A DNA stretch of 64,000 nt, from contig NC_065545.1 in NCBI RefSeq assembly GCF_932294415.1, positions 42,756,327-42,820,326 of the forward strand, written 5' to 3'. Below the pieces are notes generated by a model, which worked only from the letters and a program-made list of their open reading frames with translations, ran no database searches and was not told the DNA's origin. The first letter of the stretch is position 1; each line of letters starts with the position of its first letter. Made by a program: the position numbers and the translations under genes. Source of the DNA: Quercus robur. Taxonomy: Eukaryota; Streptophyta; Magnoliopsida; Fagales; Fagaceae. Of this stretch, positions 45,501 through 57,137 are shown piece after piece.

Positions 45501-45852
45501 TCTTCTTCATTTTGTACCTTTCTGATCGTCTTGTTTCTCCATCATCTTCCTCAACTTTTTCGCTCCATTCATCATCATCATCATTGTCTGTGGATGAATT
45601 GTCATCTTCAAACTTATGGGGTTCAATGACCCAAGATTCAGCTGCGATTTTTGTTCTGAACTCTGCCAATCTAGACTTTGGTTTGGAGAAGCTAAGACGG
45701 CGTAGGGATTTCTGGTTTTGAGTCTTTTCTTCTGGTGCAAACTGGTCCTTATTGAGCTCAGCAGCCATAGATGGAGCTCTAGGATTTTGTTGGTCTAGGA
45801 CGAGAACAACTTCATCATGTGAGTTTGCTCCTTCAATCTCTGCTGGCTTCAT
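39511..45852 (-). CDS. MSL10: Mechanosensitive ion channel protein 10-like (MscS family)
   Basis: Five exons on the minus strand: 44684-45852, 40912-41035, 40214-40507, 39859-40061, 39511-39781. They sum to 2061 nt, 686 residues, with GT-AG borders and matching phases (2, 0, 0, 2). The N-terminal ~150 residues are acidic and Ser-rich. Four hydrophobic segments follow in exon 1 (near W-V-L-F-I-I-I-M-A, W-K-W-C-I-M-V-M-V, V-W-L-G-L-V-L-L-A, A-L-V-A-V-L-L-G-A). Two more in exon 3 include the pore-lining segment before H-P-F-D-I-G-D-R-C. The MscS beta domain (E-E-M-N-I-L-T-T-V-F-L-R-Y-D-N, Y-P-N-S-L-L) follows, then a soluble C-terminus. This is the plasma-membrane MSL group; MSL10 conducts anions under membrane tension and its N-terminus triggers cell-death signalling in Arabidopsis. 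It is slightly shorter than Arabidopsis MSL10. Intron 1 is 3.6 kb and contains a MITE. Confidence 0.94.
41388..41517. mobile_element. Foldback MITE in MSL10 intron 1
   Basis: Inverted ends GTTATGCTGGTGCCACAAC and GTTGTGGCACCAACATAAC lie about 130 bp apart. The flanks TAGCAAATAA and TAGCAGATAA form an imperfect 10-bp duplication, fitting a Mutator-like MITE. Confidence 0.7.
43374..43399. repeat. (TA)n microsatellite in MSL10 intron 1
   Basis: A run of about 13 TA dinucleotides near the middle of the long first intron. Confidence 0.9.
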
Positions 45853-46234
45853 CTCTGTGCCTAGCTCTTGGTCTTGCTCTTCTCGATAAAGTTGTTTGCC
45901 TAAGCTATAAAGTACTTCTTAGTCAGTGCGCTTGGAAAATGATTCCCAAGTTGTTTGCCTATGCCATAACAAGTAAGTGTGGTACAACTTGTAGGTGACT
46001 GCTGAGACTTCACTACATTTTAGGTTCGAGTTCTTACGAGGACTGTAATTGCAATTCTGGAAGTCCCAGAAACCAATAGAGCCTGCGGTGTGTGTGGGTT
46101 CGGAGTTTCCGAGCTCCAGTTCGAGTTGGTGGTACCCATGGGCTTATCCAACTGTTCCATGGGGTGTGGGACAATGACTGCCACACACGAGTCCCCTTTT
46201 TTGGATTCTCAAAAAAAAAAAAAAAAAAAAAAAA
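45853..46234. other. MSL10 upstream region with a possible SINE-like retroposon
   Basis: This is the 5' flank of the minus-strand MSL10-like gene. A plus-strand block from about 45960 ends in a run of about 26 A (46210-46234). It contains GGTTCGAGTTC (46022-46032) and CAGTTCGAGTTGG, which resemble the pol III B box. I cannot find a convincing A box or target duplication, so a SINE is only a possibility. Confidence 0.35.
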
Positions 46235-46916
46235 AGTAACGACAGTGACTTCTGAGATTAGTTTAATTGATATTTTTTAATGTTTTCAAATGAAATATTC
46301 AGGCTTAAATCCTCAAATTAAAATTAAAATTTTTTATTATAAAAAACTAACATTTTAAAGAAATGAAAATCATTCTAAAAAAATCCTTACATGAATAAAT
46401 CTTTGCTTTTTTGATGGATTACCTTTTTATTTTTTGGACTGAAGTACCATTACTCGCTTTTTGGACTAACTTATTTTTGCTTCATTTTTAATAGTCCTTT
46501 TTTTTTAATATTTTTTTTATCTGAATTTGGAGATTTTTTTTTTCTATTTTATCTATCAATTTTTTAAAATACTTTCCAACAAACTTTATACATACCCTTT
46601 TCCTATCTCATTTAAATAATAATTTTTTTATTCTTAAATAAATATTAGCGAATATTTAATTAAGCTGTTTCACATTTTATTTTCTTGAAATCAAGTGACT
46701 CTCTAGGCATGTAGAGCCACGGTAACTCTTTTTTTTTTTTTTTTTTTAAAAAACCTAAATAAGGGCTCTTTTGGAACCCAATTTTGTAAGCTCATTCTCT
46801 AAAAGGTTGAGAAAATTGACTTTAAAGAGAGATGCTTTAATATTCCTATTTTTTCTTTTTGATTAATTGATGAAATATATTTTTTGCTCTCCAAATTATT
46901 ATCATCATCATCATCA

Positions 46917-46948
<32 letters not shown>

Positions 46949-47364
46949 GAGAAACAACCTTCAAATTCAAATTACTCGATTCAAGAAACAAAGTTCAATT
47001 TAAGAACAAAATAAGTCTTCACCATTTCTGTAAAGTTTATCACAAAAGTGTAAGGATCGAGGATTATTTTTTCTTTATATCTAAAGCGAGGTTGGTATGT
47101 ATATCCATTGTTTTTCCCTTGCAGATGCCTGTGGACCTTTGGTGTCTTTGTAGGAATTAAAAAGGTGATGGCAATTGAAAATTGTAAAAGGGAATTTTTT
47201 TTTTCTTTTTTTTGCAAAAGGAAAATTTTTTAAACCACGTTTTCAGAATCTTATTTCAATACTTGGTGCGGCACTTCTAAAGTGTATTTTTATTATGTCA
47301 CAGCTGAGGTAACATTCGCCTGCAACATTGTCCTCTCTAATGGAAGTTTGTTGGTGCAATGAGA
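46235..47364. other. AT-rich intergenic DNA with homopolymers
   Basis: No gene is supported. It contains T-rich runs (46729-46747) and the trinucleotide microsatellite described separately. Confidence 0.5.
46901..46948. repeat. (ATC)n-(ATT)n trinucleotide microsatellite
   Basis: About six ATC units pass into about nine ATT units. Confidence 0.9.
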
Positions 47365-47368
47365 AATG

Positions 47369-47534
47369 CCGGGGACATCAACTTTGACACAATTTTGTAT
47401 TATAATTCGCCACATAGTGAGTTGTGATTGATAAATAAGGGTGTGTTAGTGGGCCATGTGGAGACACATTCTTACTAATTACAACTTACCATGTGACGAG
47501 TTGTGACACAAAGTTGTATCAAAATTGATGTCCC
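47369..47534. mobile_element. Foldback MITE
   Basis: The left arm reads GGGGACATCAACTTTGACAC and the right arm ends CAAAATTGATGTCCCT. Inner arms share CACATAGTGAGTTGTGA-like and CATGTGACGAGTTGTGA pieces. It resembles the MITE in MSL10 intron 1 in its ACAACTTGTG-type core. Boundaries are approximate. Confidence 0.6.
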
Positions 47535-47548
47535 TAAATTACTTTGGT

Positions 47549-47673
47549 GCAATATAAGAGTAATGTTAGGACTACATAAATTGTACAATTTTTTCTATAG
47601 CTTACCATGTGACGAGTTGTAGGTGATATATATGTGTGATGGTGACTTTATGTGATCCAAGTATTACTCCTAA
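47549..47673. mobile_element. Short foldback MITE next to the preceding one
   Basis: Ends GAGTAATGTTAGGACTACAT and ATGTGATCCAAGTATTACTC are inverted repeats. The core again contains ACCATGTGACGAGTTGT. No clear target duplication was found. Confidence 0.6.
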
Positions 47674-47689
47674 TATAATTCTACATGAA

Positions 47690-48111
47690 TTAAGAAAATG
47701 AACTCTGGGCCTTGAGAGACGCCTGATGCCTTTGTGTCAGTCTGAATCTATTGGCTGTTGAGATTGAAATTTATGCAAAAATTATTTTTGGCTGGGTTTT
47801 TGGGAATCATAACAGTAATTTACATCATGTTTCTCCTATTATGGATTGCAGGACTCTCATTAACCAAATTCCTCAAGTGAGGATGAATCATTGCCTCCGT
47901 GAAACCAACAAGGGTGCAGATGTTTTAGCAAGGAAGTGATTCGGATCAAGCCAAGACCTCTTGTTTTTTGATAGTCCGCCTATGGACTTTTATATGCTTT
48001 TGTTTTATGATGATGTTGGTATGCATTATTAGAGGCCTTAGTCTCTATATGTTGACTTTGTTTGGTTTTCGTTAATGCTATTTGGTTTCTATCAAAAAAA
48101 AAAAAAGAAAA
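47690..48111 (+). pseudogene. LINE 3' tail: C-terminal RNase H fragment
   Basis: The frame to 47939 ends with an R-M-N-H-C-L-R-E-T-N-K-G-A-D-V-L-A-R block, the last helix and D of plant-LINE RNase H. Upstream, G-L-E-R-R-L-M-P is off-frame, so it is broken. It ends in a LINE-like 3' UTR (TTGTTTGG...GGTTTCTATC) and poly(A) at 48100-48111. Most of the element is missing. Confidence 0.7.
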
Positions 48112-49757
48112 TTAACTAACAATTTTTTTTTAATGTCTAAAAAATATTATTACTAAAATTACCAAGTAAAAATATCATCAAATACAAAAATACAAATATT
48201 TACGTGGAAAATATTTTCTTCTTGAAAGGAAAAATTATGAGACAAATTTCAAATAAATCGACTATTATAAAATCAATTACAATATCTTTTCAAATTTATG
48301 TCTAACATGAGATCCACACCAAACAAAATATATTTTATCTTTAGGAATTAATACTAACTCACATGAATCCTTCACTCTCTACTAATACAACTCTACATGG
48401 TTGTAGCATCCAAAAAGTCTCTCCCTAGAGAAAACCTTAAATTTATCTTCCAATATATATAACACTCACTGCACCCTTTTATTTATTTATTTTTCCTTCT
48501 TCTCACAATGGTTCTCACATGGATACTTTTCCTTTTAATGCAACTCTCATTGGCTTGCGAGTTGCACTCCTCTTCTTTTTTTCCTTTTTTCCCCCCTCTC
48601 ATTATGTGACATTGATTCAAACCTCACAATTTTTTTCTTGATTTGTGCGCTTTACAAAAACTTTGTAGAGAAAACTCAAACCTTGTTGTTTCTCTCCTTT
48701 TGCTACCTCCCAAACAAAAATTCCTTTTTTTTGGGTCTTGGTTTCAAGCTCAACTTTATGATCATTCAATTTTATTTCCTTATAAACTTCCAAATGAAGC
48801 CTTAGTACTTAAACTGTGGAGGAATCTCATATGGGTAAGCCTATGGAGTACGGATGAGGAGGTTGGATATCTTGTAGGGGTACTTGGTCGTTAGGCGTGC
48901 TTATCTAACCCTTTCGTGGTTAGTAATGCCCAGATTGTATAATTGCAATTTTTTCTTGGAATCGAAGCCTGAAGACATTTCCCTTTATAGGTTCATGCCT
49001 TGCATTTCCTTAACTATTTTGTCCTACATTTAACCCTTGAGAATAATCACATGGCCTGTTTGGCATTGAAAAAAGAGAAAGAAGATACTACATGAAGAAG
49101 ATAAGCTAGAGCCCGATGATGGAATGGAAGACCTAAGATGGTAGAATAGAAGATCAAGAGTCAGAAGGTTGGATAAAATCTATTTGGTTGAATAAGAGAC
49201 TTTTCTTCGCTTATATGAAGGTGTTCCCCAATTCCAATGTCCTACTTTAAAATGGCCTTTCGAGACACATTCTTGTCCAATCTCCATTTTGAGGCTGCTT
49301 GTTGTAAGGCTCCAATTGAGGAGCTTCAGGATATCCTAAAGGTCTCTCTTGTCCCCCGGCTGGTCGTAAGTAAAGGGTGAAAATCTCGCTCCAACCCAAG
49401 CATTGCATTGGTTTGTTGAAGGTTAGGTCAAATTGGTTCACTTTTCAACATGGCCTGGACCTGAAGCCTCATTCTCAATATTTTTCATACTTGATAGTTT
49501 TTCGTGGCATGCTCCCACTATAGTCTCCAAATTTGTTTGTATTGTCTTTTGGTTTTAACAACGTTTTGATTCAGTATTGTATCGATTGGAGATTTGACTT
49601 TGTTTACAAAGGGTTATGGTTACCTGCCTCAACAAAGAGGACTTTACCATTGTAAAAAAGATTGTGATGATAATTATCGATAATACATGCTTTGCTGAGA
49701 TTAGTCACAATGATGTTATCGATAACTTATAAACTAAAAATACTACAAGTTAAACTA

Positions 49758-49809
<52 letters not shown>

Positions 49810-50680
49810 ACTACACATCAAAGTAGAAACCATAAGAAAACAACTAATATATATGCATTAAACTAAGATAATTCAAATATAACTACTTACTTGCACTAAT
49901 GCACCAAGCAGATTACAAGGCACCTACTCTAACTCTTAAGAATAATTAGAAAAGTTGAGTATAAATGTGAGTGATCCTTTCTTTTGCTTGAAATATCGGC
50001 CTCTCTTTTGATCTTCTAGGACTTCTGTTCATCGCACTATCTACCTTCTAAAACTAGGCAATAATAACCTTCTTTTGTTTGAATTAAGAAATGGCTGTAA
50101 CTGTCGTACTCCACTACCTGCACCTTCGGCTTTGATGATAGAATGCCATTTCATTTATCACATGTTAAAATTATGGTGATCCCTGGCCATTTAAGCAGTA
50201 CATGCTCTTTCCACATGCCTTGTCCCCTCAGTGCTACATGTGACTATTTACTTTAAAACTAACAAATATGTGGATCCATCCAAATCCAGCAGGCTTCATT
50301 CCCACTTGGCAAAAATCCATTTCATCCACGTAGACAAGCAATGTTTAGAAAGATATTCTGGCAAGTCCGCCTAGAAAACAGCAAGATGATCAGAAAATCT
50401 GTCTTAACATACAATATTTTTTACCTACATTGAGTTCATGGGAATCAAATCTACAGAGGAAATTATTCAAACTGGTAATTATACACACAAAAAAAAAAAA
50501 AAAAAAAAGGCCTAACGATTACAGAATTAGATTGGCTAAAAGAAGGGGTGAGAAAATGAAAGTAAAAATCCCAAACAAACTATAGTGACATTACATGAAA
50601 GTAAATTAAAATAGGTCATTCATTTGAGATATGGAAAAAAGGTGTTAAGACTGCACCTCACTGATTAGAGCATAAACCAC
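48112..50680. other. AT-rich intergenic DNA; no supported gene
   Basis: Short frames at 48643-48894 (plus) and 49247-49441 (minus) have no recognisable family. A poly(A) run of almost 50 lies at 49760-49807 and another of 19 at about 50491-50509. The 3' exons of the unknown minus-strand gene at 55-57 kb could be hidden here, but I could not identify them. Confidence 0.4.
49760..49807. repeat. Long poly(A) homopolymer
   Basis: An almost 50-base A run, with no obvious retroposon body directly upstream. Its length in the assembly may be unreliable. Confidence 0.85.
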
Positions 50681-53600
50681 TTTTTTTTTTTGGGATAGGT
50701 AAGAAAATTTTGTATTAAAAAGAAACTACTCCATCAAAGAGATGAAGTAAAAGAAGGAAATATGTATAAGCAACAAAGGAAAACAAAACAACTTATGTAC
50801 AAGAACAAAGTGAATCTAAAAACAGCGGAAGGACTTGGTAGAAGTAAATCCCCACGCATAAGACCAATCAAACAAAGTGGTCGCAAACAAAGCTAAGAGC
50901 TTATTACCAGAAAGCACCGAATCTACAAATATGGGATTATTTCTCTCCCTCCAAATAATCCACATCACACAATGTGGTACCAAATTCCAAACATTTGAAA
51001 AATGCTTCCCCAACCAATTCCTCCAACGGGCCAGCAAGTTGGTAACCCTCTTAGGTAGAACCCAAGAAACACCAAAAGATCTAAGGGCAAAGCTCCATAA
51101 CCGAAATACCTCACCACAATGTAGGAGCATATGATCCACTCTCCCCATTACAACTACAAAGGCAACACCAATCCATAATAGTGCAGCCTCTTTTCCTCAA
51201 ATGGTCCGTTGTGAGAACCTTCCCCCATGCAGTTGTCCAAACAAAAAACAACACATGACGTGGAGCCTTCACACCCCAAATACTCTTCCAAGGGAAAGTA
51301 ATAGAGCTAGATCCCCTCAATGCACCATAAAAGGATTTTATATCAAAATCCCCCTTTGACCCCAAACACCACCTCATCTTATCTCTACCCTCAATAGGAG
51401 GACTCAGTGACTCCAATGTATGAGCAAAGGTCCCCACCAACTCCATCTCCCATCAATTAAAACCACGCCGGAACTGTATATCCCAATTCCACCCTTCCTC
51501 TAAAGTGTGGCTCACCACCATATCTACCACAAATGCCTCCCTATAAGTAGCAATTTCAAATAGTTTCGGGAAAGTTCCTTTCAACGATTGATCTCCACAC
51601 CAATAGTCATGCCAAAATTGGATTCTACTCCCCAAACCAATCTCAAAGTAAAGCAACTTGCTAAAACTCTTCCAACCTTACTGTATGCCCTGCTATAAAC
51701 CACACCCTTGTGAACCACTACGTAACTTCGAAGACCACCCCCATTACGTCCCAAATTTCAATGCGATTACACGCTTCCATAATCTTGTCTCCTTGACCCC
51801 ATAATGCCACAACCACTTACCCAAAAGAGCTTTATTAAAGGTAGTAATTTTCCTTATACCCAGCCCACCATCAACAAAAGGATAACACACCTTATCCCAC
51901 CCTACCAAATGAAGTTTATGCTCACCTGCCAAACCACCCCAGAGAAAATCCCTCTGTGACTTCTCAATCCTATTAGCCACCCTAGTAGGAATGGTGAACA
52001 GAGATAAAAAATAAGTGGGGATACTCGAAAGAATACTCTTAAGCAAAGTCAAGCGACCCACTTAGAAAGATGCATTTTTTCCACCTAGCCAAGCGTTTTT
52101 CCAACTTCTCCAAAATTGGGTTCCATATAGAGGACGACTTGTAACATGCTCCCAAAGGCATACCAAGATATGTCATAGGAAAAACCCTAATCTTGCAGCC
52201 CAAAACATCTGCTAACTCATCCAAATTATTAACCTCACCAACCGGAACCATCTCACTTTTACTAATGTTAATCTTTAGTCCAAATTATTCACCTCACCAA
52301 CCGGAACCATCTCATTTTTACTAATGTTAATCTTTAGCCCTGAAAATGCTGTGAAACAAGTTAGCAACATCCTCATACAAAGAAACTGTTCAACACTAGT
52401 ATCACCGAACAAAATGGCATTATTTGCAAATAACAAATGAGATATGCATAACTATCACCTCCCACACCGCGCACCTTAAAATCCCTAATAATACCAGCCT
52501 CCTCCATACGCCTAAGCATCTTGGAAAATACTTCCATCATCAGAAGGAAAAGCATAGGAGATAAAAGATCCCCTTGCCTTAAACCTCTCGAATTAGGAAA
52601 GAAACCAGCTGGAAAGCCATTGACTAAAACTGAAAACTAGACAGTACAGATACAAGTATGGATCCATTGTCGCCATCTAACTCCAAAACCCATCCTTTCT
52701 AACAAGTAAAGCAAGGCTTCCTAGTTTACATGATTATAGACTTTTTCCATGTCCAATTTACAGATTACCCAATGTATCTTACTACAAATACGACTATTAA
52801 CACACTCATTTGCAACCAAGATTGAATCCAAAATTTGAAAACCCCCCACAAATGCATTTTGAGATTCAGAAATAAGGCCATCCAGCACTCCTCTCAACCA
52901 GTATGCCAAGACCTCAGACAACATCTTATATACACTACTCAGTCTAAAATTTCTAATTTTAGACGCTTTATGTTTCTTAGGAATAAGAGCAATAGATGAA
53001 GCATTCAAGGACTTCTCAAATTTACCATACTCATAAAATTCATCAAAGAATGCTAAAATATCACTGTCCACAACCCTTCAACAATGATGGAAAAAAGTCA
53101 TCATAAATCCATCAGGTCCCAAGGCTTTGTCCCCCTCCATATCATGCACAACCTGTATAATTTCTTCCTTCTCAAATCTCCATTCAAGCAAACCACTCTC
53201 CAATTCCCCAATAGTATCAAAATTCAAATCATCCACCACTAGTCGCCATGTTTGTCTCCTTATAAATTTTGATAAAAGTACACCACTTGAGCAACCACCT
53301 TAGCCACCATCCACCTTTAAATTACCCAAATAATTATTTCTTTTATGTGAATTAGCCATCCAATGATAAAAATTGAGCTATTATCTCCCTCCTTAAGCCA
53401 TAAGACTCTAGACTTCTGTCTCAACAATATTTCCTCCAATAAAGCCAACTGCTTCACCTCTGAAATCACTCTATCCCTCTCCCTCTTCTCCTCAAGTGTG
53501 ATCCCTGTAACCCCTTCCTTCCTATCTAACTTCACCAACTCCTCCAACGAAGCCTGTGACTCCACGCTATCAACTACCACCGCTGATTCCATCACTCTCA

Positions 53601-54790
53601 CCCGATGCACCAATTCTCTAACAGTATAGAAGATTGAATCAGTCCATAGCATTGCCCGATCCAGTGACATCAACAAGCAAGTAAACTCCAGGGTAATTCC
53701 CATCAAATCTGATCTCAACCCAAGCACCAAACACCCCACCGAGACAATCACTCTACTTGATTGCTTCGATTGACTCGATGAGATAAAAGTCTAGTGCGTG
53801 ACCATGACGCTGCTGCCTTTGAAGATTCTCCTCATTCCCAACTACTATGGGCATCAGATGGTATAACTAGATGTCCCAAACCCATCTGGACTTCACAATT
53901 ATCACAGGCCAAAATAAACTCACCAGCCTTTAGTTGGGCTTGAGGTAGGCCTATGTTATTATCGTGACTGGGCTTAACTGAACCTTCTGTCTGTTCTTTT
54001 GTTTTTAAAACACCTTGGTCCATCTGGGTATGTGTTGTGAGTAACTTGGCTGAATAGACAAAATTGTCTATTCCTTTGTGAAACCCCACCGAACCTGCCT
54101 CTTATTTCCTTCACTGCACACAATCGTTAAACCCCTCCTTAATACTATAGATTCCCATGATTTTTGCAATTGCTGCTCATCGGTAACCCCTCTGGCAAAT
54201 TTTTCTGGTTCATCTCCTTCTCACCATGTACTGCTCTCACTGTGTTTTGTACAACTAACGAAGGGTCTTTGACAATGCTTTTTCCCTTGTCAATTGCAAG
54301 AGGCCTAGAATCTGAAACCACAACATTCTTTTGCTTCTCTCCTCTAATCACTACTGCAAAAGATTGAGAGACGCACATTAGAGTGCGGCTGCTTGTGCAT
54401 ACAATCTGAGATTTTCACTGGCCTTTTGGGAGTAATTAAACTCTGCAACTCAAATCCGAACCCCCTCCACCCATGCATCACCTTGCCTTCTGGTATGATC
54501 ACCAATCTCCTACAACCCCCAGCCTTAAGTTCAGTCATGACAATATATTTTGCAAAGCATTAGAACACTTCTAAAACATATACATAGTATTGCCCTCTTT
54601 GAACGTAAGGAATTGTTTAGGATTACGATCTAACACCGTTTGCTCCAAGTTTGACAGCAACCATTGACGTGCTTTTTTTCCCATACAAACCAATCTCGAA
54701 TAACTCAAAAAAGGTTCCCCCTTCCTCCACCACTAGTTGAAAAAACTTAGCTTCAATTGAAAATTTGCGAATGCCCCCCATCTAAACAAA
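50681..54790 (-). pseudogene. Degenerate L1-like LINE, about 4.1 kb
   Basis: Read on the minus strand, it begins near 54785 with a DUF4283-like block (V-V-E-E-G-G-T-F-F, K-A-G-G-C-R-R). Next come a pre-RT region at 53320-53751 (R-V-L-W-L-K-E-G-D), RT fragments ([13 protein letters not shown]), thumb and connection pieces to about 51744, then zf-RVT (about 50830-51330) and a tail with TTACCTATCCC plus poly(A) (T run at 50682-50692). The catalytic F-A-D-D is F-A-N-N (GATGAT changed to AATAAT, complement 52419-52424). Frameshifts and stops are frequent, and the endonuclease is largely missing. A roughly 60-bp piece is tandemly repeated near 52225-52340. Confidence 0.85.
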
Positions 54791-55121
54791 ACACCAGAAC
54801 AGAAAAGAAGAAAATCTATGGCTGAAACTAACTTTTAGCAAAATGAAAAATGAGATAAAAGATGAGCAGAAACCACATTTATCTTCTCAGACAGAATGGA
54901 TTGATCTGTAATTTACTTGGAAAACTATAAACTACTAATGCGGCAAGTATTTGACATATCAAATATATAATGTGCACACACACAGAATCTGTATGTTGTT
55001 TTACATAATTGTAAATATAGACATTTTCACACATTGGAGAAACTTAATATTCCAAAAGGTCAACAGTAAAACCAAGTGTAAAGCTTAATAATTGAGGTAA
55101 GAGATGAAGTGATGAACTTAC
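54791..55121. other. Intron or flank between the LINE and the unknown gene
   Basis: It starts after the donor at 55121 of the exon to the right. No further exon was recognised before the LINE, so the LINE probably sits in an intron or 3' flank of that gene. Confidence 0.4.
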
Positions 55122-57137
55122 ACTGCTCCAAGACACAGAATACCCATCAATACAGAGCAACCAACTTCCAGCATTGGCTTGCAAACCCAGCACCCTGTTT
55201 GTAGTATCAAAATCTGGTAGCTCAATGTCATAAGTGTCATCATGAGAAAAGTTTTTTTTTCTTCTCTTTCTTTTTCCTTTCTTCCTGTGCTTAACTCTAA
55301 CTGATGCTTTATGATCCAAATCAGAACCACTTTTTTCAGATAAATCATCATGATGTAGCAATTCATACTTATTCGATGTGCGAAAACCTATATCATTATC
55401 CTTAAATAATGATTCCCAAGACTCGGGAGTCTGGCAATCCTCTGACAATCTATAGTACAAAACCCAAGACTGAAGCCCTAGCCATTTTATTGCTTTAACG
55501 GTCTTTGTTTTGAAGCACTTCATAAAAATGGGCACCAAACTATTGGCATTGCTTGGTATTGCACATATCTGTGACACAATGTCTTTAATTTTTGCATGTT
55601 CCTCCTGGCCTTCTTCATCACGTAGAAGCCGAAGAAGTTGGCGTCCTTGATTAATAACCGCATTTAACAATAGCATCTGATCAATTGATCCACAGTCACT
55701 GCACTTAGAAAGTATAACCTCAAACAAGTAAGATGAATTACTAAAATTCTTAGGTTCCAGTTTGGGGTTGAGAAGTTTACCAAGCAATACCAGGAAATTA
55801 TTCAAGTCCCTCTCTTCAAGAACAATAAGAAGGCGGTGACACAAAGAAGAGAAAGATTCCTCAATTAGGAACTTGTTTATGACTTCCCATACATCTTTTG
55901 AATCCTCTTTGTACATCAAATCAACAAAATACTGTAAAAAGAATTCTCTATCAATGAACAAAATTTCACCATCTTTGACTGACTCAGCGAATTCATTGGA
56001 TGACCAAAATTCAGGAACATTTTCCAGGAAATTCTCAACAGTTAGTTGGACATCCAAATCTAGAAAGTAATGGGGCTTTGTAGCAACCATAGCAGGCGAC
56101 TGTCCATGTTTTCCCTTCCATTCAAGCTCCTCCCAACAGATATCACGATTTACAAAAGCAAATTGGGATAGTGCCTTAGCACCTTTTCTGTGCTCCACTC
56201 CACCACCGGCAGCAAAATTAGAAAACCATAGCAATATACGTCTAGAATTTCCTGCCTTGTTCAGCAATTATAGCACAATCAGAACTTTGAAAAAGAAAAC
56301 TCAAATTATATGAATTATAAAAGTTTATACATAAATTTTTTATTTTTTATTTTTTTAAATAAATTCCTTACGAGTGGGGGGAAGGAGGATCCAAACCCAG
56401 GTTTTCCCCATGGAGAGACCAGGCAATCCTACTAAACCACAAGGCTCTTGGCTTCTGCCTCACATTTTAATGCATGTAAATAATAAAGGAACATTACAAT
56501 ATATGTGCCAGCCTCAAAGTAGTCACTCATACTCTCCTAATGACCAGGCAAAAATAATTCTACAAAGATAGGAAAGTTCACAAGAAATTTCTAAATGAAT
56601 ACATAACTGAACAGTAAGACATAAAGCTACAAGAAAGGGGATGTAGATGATAATATTCCACAAGAAGAAACTGAGGCTACAAAACACGGAGAATAAAATG
56701 CAATTCTTGTTGATTTCATTTTTCTTTGAAAATGAGATGGGCACAATTAGTAACGTGGACTAACCTTCAAAAAACTTCTTTAGCATGTAACTTTTCTTGG
56801 CAATGATGGAGCCCATTATCTGTGGCCTTTTCTCAAATATCAATTGCAGGAGTTGAGATGCTAACAAGGCCCGCTTTGGTGACTTATTAGATCTCAACAG
56901 ATTAACAAATAACTCGCGCTGATGGTAGGAAGTGACAGAACTCATGCCTGCTATAGTCTTACAAAGCCATAGTCGAGCCTCTGACCGACCTTCAGACGTC
57001 ATCAAGAATGAGCAAATGACTGATTCCAATTTATTCAAGAGAGAGATTCTAATACAGGAAGAGTCATCTACATCCCCATCCCCATCCCCATCCCATATGG
57101 GCTCTGACAAAAACAAATACACCATTCTGTTCTGTGT
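55122..57137 (-). CDS. Conserved-looking protein of unknown function (two internal exons)
   Basis: Two exons are clear on the minus strand: 56765-57137 and 55122-56251. Together they give exactly 501 codons, joined in phase 1 (donor GTTAGT, acceptor GGCAG), with donor GTAAGT at 55121. I do not recognise the family. The protein looks helical and repeat-like (many Leu/Phe, runs such as L-L-N-K-L-E-S-V-I-C, F-L-V-L-L-G-K-L-L), which would suit an alpha-solenoid scaffold. A strongly basic stretch (K-H-R-K-K-G-K-R-K-R-R-K-K) follows an acidic Ser-rich piece and looks like a nuclear or nucleolar signal. A possible first exon is complement 57812-57838 (nine codons, phase 0, donor GTTAGG). The 3' end was not found. 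If intron reading continued, the frame would stop at 55044. Confidence 0.65.
57067..57096. repeat. (CCCATC)n hexanucleotide repeat in coding sequence
   Basis: The repeat encodes the D-G-D-G-D-G-D stretch of the unknown protein. Its length can vary in whole codons. Confidence 0.8.

Noticed and set aside
48643-48894. 83-codon plus-strand frame
   Set aside because: No recognisable domain, no splice partners, AT-rich surroundings.
49247-49441. 64-codon minus-strand frame considered as a 3' exon of the unknown gene
   Set aside because: No splice acceptor in matching phase could be tied to the donor at 55121, and it shows no similarity in composition.
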